In this document: positions 63,051 through 64,000 of the stretch, one piece after another | How positions within the stretch are numbered: the first letter of the stretch is position 1 | Layout of the letters: every line of letters begins with the position of its first letter | Origin: Bin95 sp965200785 | GTDB lineage: Bacteria > Pseudomonadota > Alphaproteobacteria > Bin95 | NCBI GenBank assembly: GCA_965200785.1 | Contig: CBDAVA010000003.1 | Span: forward strand, 744,001-808,000 | Length of the DNA stretch: 64,000 nt | Reading direction: 5' to 3' | Notes under the pieces: model-generated | Told to the model about the DNA's origin: nothing | Database searches by the model: none | The model's input: only the letters and a program-made list of their open reading frames with translations | Position numbers and translations under genes: made by a program

Positions 63051-63203
63051 CTTTGCATCCGGCACCCCCGCTGCAAGAGCGCCGACGCCTCCATCGACGC
63101 ATGTCGGGACGCCGTCGGCGACGCCAGAGACGGTTTCGCCCGAACCGAGCGCCAAAACCGCTTCGCTGCCGCCGGATATGACCGCTGCTGACAGGAAAAT
63201 GCT

Positions 63204-63551
63204 CTATGGCTCGCGTGACAGGCCTTGCGCCTTCAGCGCCGCCAGATAGGCATTCCAGAGTTCGGTCCGGCGTTCGCCGAGTTCGCGCAGATAGGTCCAG
63301 CTGTAGATGCCGGTGTCGTGCAGGTCGTCGAAGACCAGCCGGACGGCGTAATTGCCCTCCGGGACGATCTCGATGATGCCGACATGGGCGCGGCCGGCGA
63401 CCAGCGTCTTGCGGCCATGGCCCTGCACCTCTGCCGAGGGGCTTTCCACCCGCAGCAATTCGGCAGGCAGGTCGCAGGACGCGCCGTCGTCGAAAGCGAC
63501 ATGCAGCACGCGCGCGGCTCTGGAATAGCGCAGCTCGGTCGGGCGGCTCAC
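63204..63551 (-). CDS. DUF971 domain protein (gamma-butyrobetaine hydroxylase-like N-terminal domain)
   Basis: A 115-residue protein with the DUF971 pattern: LRYSRAARVLHVAFDDGAS, then LPAELLRVESPSAEVQGHG, then IEIVPEGNYAVRLVFDDLHDTGIYSWTYLREL. The fold is the zinc-binding N-terminal domain of butyrobetaine hydroxylases, found alone in bacteria. It has been linked to Fe-S assembly (ApbC/Mrp) and LON-domain genes by neighbourhood. It overlaps the Trm112-like gene by 4 bp. Confidence 0.85.
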   Translation of the reverse strand: MSRPTELRYSRAARVLHVAFDDGASCDLPAELLRVESPSAEVQGHGRKTLVAGRAHVGIIEIVPEGNYAVRLVFDDLHDTGIYSWTYLRELGERRTELWNAYLAALKAQGLSREP

Positions 63552-63745
63552 CCTCCGTCCTCATCCAGCGGCCGCGCCTCATCGACCAGCATGATCGGAA
63601 TGCCGTCCCGGACCGGGAAAGCCAGGCCCGCGGACCGGCTGACAAGCTCTCCGGCTTCGCGGTCATAGTCCAGCGGACCCTTGGTCACCGGACACACCAG
63701 CAATTGCAGCAGCACCGGATCGACCTCTCCCGAAGCTGTCATCAT
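63548..63745 (-). CDS. Trm112-like protein
   Basis: A 65-residue protein of the Trm112/YcaR family. It has LLQLLVCPVTKGPLDYDREAGELVSR and AFPVRDGIPIMLVDEAR (quoted in parts), with Cys-Pro-Val in the place of the zinc-ribbon cysteines. In eukaryotes Trm112 activates methyltransferases; bacterial copies are small and of unclear role. The ATG at 63745 is used; a TTG overlapping the upstream stop would add three residues. Confidence 0.85.
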   Translation of the reverse strand: MMTASGEVDPVLLQLLVCPVTKGPLDYDREAGELVSRSAGLAFPVRDGIPIMLVDEARPLDEDGG

Positions 63746-63750
63746 CCGCC

Positions 63751-64000
63751 TCAATGCACCCCGGGGCGCTCGTCGTCATTCGCCGCCCTGACGTCCGACA
63801 TCGAAAACAGGAGTCGCAGCATCTCTGCGCGTTCGTCCAGATCCCGGCATTCGAGCAAGGCCTGTTTCTCGTTCGGCGGGAACGGGGACGCCATTGCGAG
63901 CGCGTTGACCAGCATTTCGTCATTGCTCCGTCCGACCGAATCCCAATAGTCCTTGAGCGCGCGCGCGGGGAGGCATTCACGCAGCGCCTCCATCAGACCG
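63751..64000 (-). CDS. LON peptidase substrate-binding domain protein, partial (C-terminal part)
   Basis: The frame continues off the right edge; the visible 80 or so residues include LPARALKDYWDSVGRSNDEMLVNALAMASPFPPNEKQALLECRDLDERAEML (quoted in part). This is the C-terminal helical section of stand-alone LON-domain proteins. These lack the ATPase and protease parts of Lon; their role is unknown. With the Trm112-like and DUF971 genes it forms a leftward string with TGA/start overlaps. Confidence 0.8.
   Translation of the reverse strand, partial: GLMEALRECLPARALKDYWDSVGRSNDEMLVNALAMASPFPPNEKQALLECRDLDERAEMLRLLFSMSDVRAANDDERPGVH

Overview
The window is high-GC bacterial chromosome, most likely from an alphaproteobacterium of the Rhodospirillales type. 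This rests on the split ATP synthase Fo operon (atpI-a-c-b'-b), an mreBCD-mrdA-rodA cluster, a pal-cpoB-tilS block, a LON-domain/Trm112/DUF971 string, and gene content rich in acyl-CoA, GMC, TAXI and dioxygenase families. Many genes overlap by 4 bp (ATGA, GTGA, TAATG). No rRNA, tRNA or CRISPR was recognised. The species cannot be named from sequence alone.

Layout. 1-4.9 kb (minus strand): a truncated TAXI receptor, isovaleryl-CoA dehydrogenase, an alpha/beta hydrolase, a TauE/SafE exporter and a CoxG-like protein. 5.2-7.6 kb: the Fo operon. 7.7-9.8 kb: a DUF2306 membrane protein and a GMC oxidoreductase. 10-12 kb: an accessory patch with a DUF7662/PIN toxin-antitoxin-like pair and a frameshifted DUF2335 gene. 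12.1-18.9 kb: the ligase-associated DNA damage cassette (PdeM and helicase leftward; exonuclease, ligase and an unknown protein rightward). The ligase has lost its nucleotidyltransferase active site. 18.9-21.2 kb: AT-richer DNA with IS5-family wreckage around a zinc-cysteine/HEPN-like protein. 21.2-25.3 kb: a ring-hydroxylating dioxygenase/aldolase operon diverging from an AmpG-like transporter. 25.4-27.2 kb: an ATPase plus RloB-like TOPRIM pair resembling abortive-infection modules. 27.3-29 kb: a HAD hydrolase and a DauA-like dehydrogenase. 29.1-34.5 kb: the rod-shape cluster. 35-40 kb: DUF1178, PmbA, Pal-CpoB-TilS and an ArsR regulator.

40.2-62.3 kb holds two giant convergent paralogous genes (about 3,600 and 2,800+ residues). 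They are built from fibronectin-III, Calx-beta-like, cadherin-like and putative-Ig modules and end in an autotransporter-like beta-barrel finishing in Phe. Their 3' thirds form inverted-repeat arms of about 4 kb around a 1.6 kb spacer with small genes.

The most notable signal is upstream of both giant genes. Each has a Shine-Dalgarno plus ATGATG start, a 28-codon conserved leader, an (AGCCG)n pentanucleotide tract (15 copies and 4 copies), and then the signal peptide in a different frame with no ATG, GTG or TTG before its hydrophobic core. The tract is open in all three frames and reads Ser-Arg-Ala-Glu-Pro in each, so gain or loss of units would switch the leader in and out of frame. By my frame arithmetic both genes are OFF as written, and both would be ON when the copy number is 2 modulo 3. 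This suggests a pair of phase-variable giant surface proteins.

Modular dispersed intergenic repeats recur at about 2.0, 5.2, 36.9, 40.3 and 62.7 kb. The right edge carries a LON-domain protein, a Trm112-like protein and a DUF971 protein.
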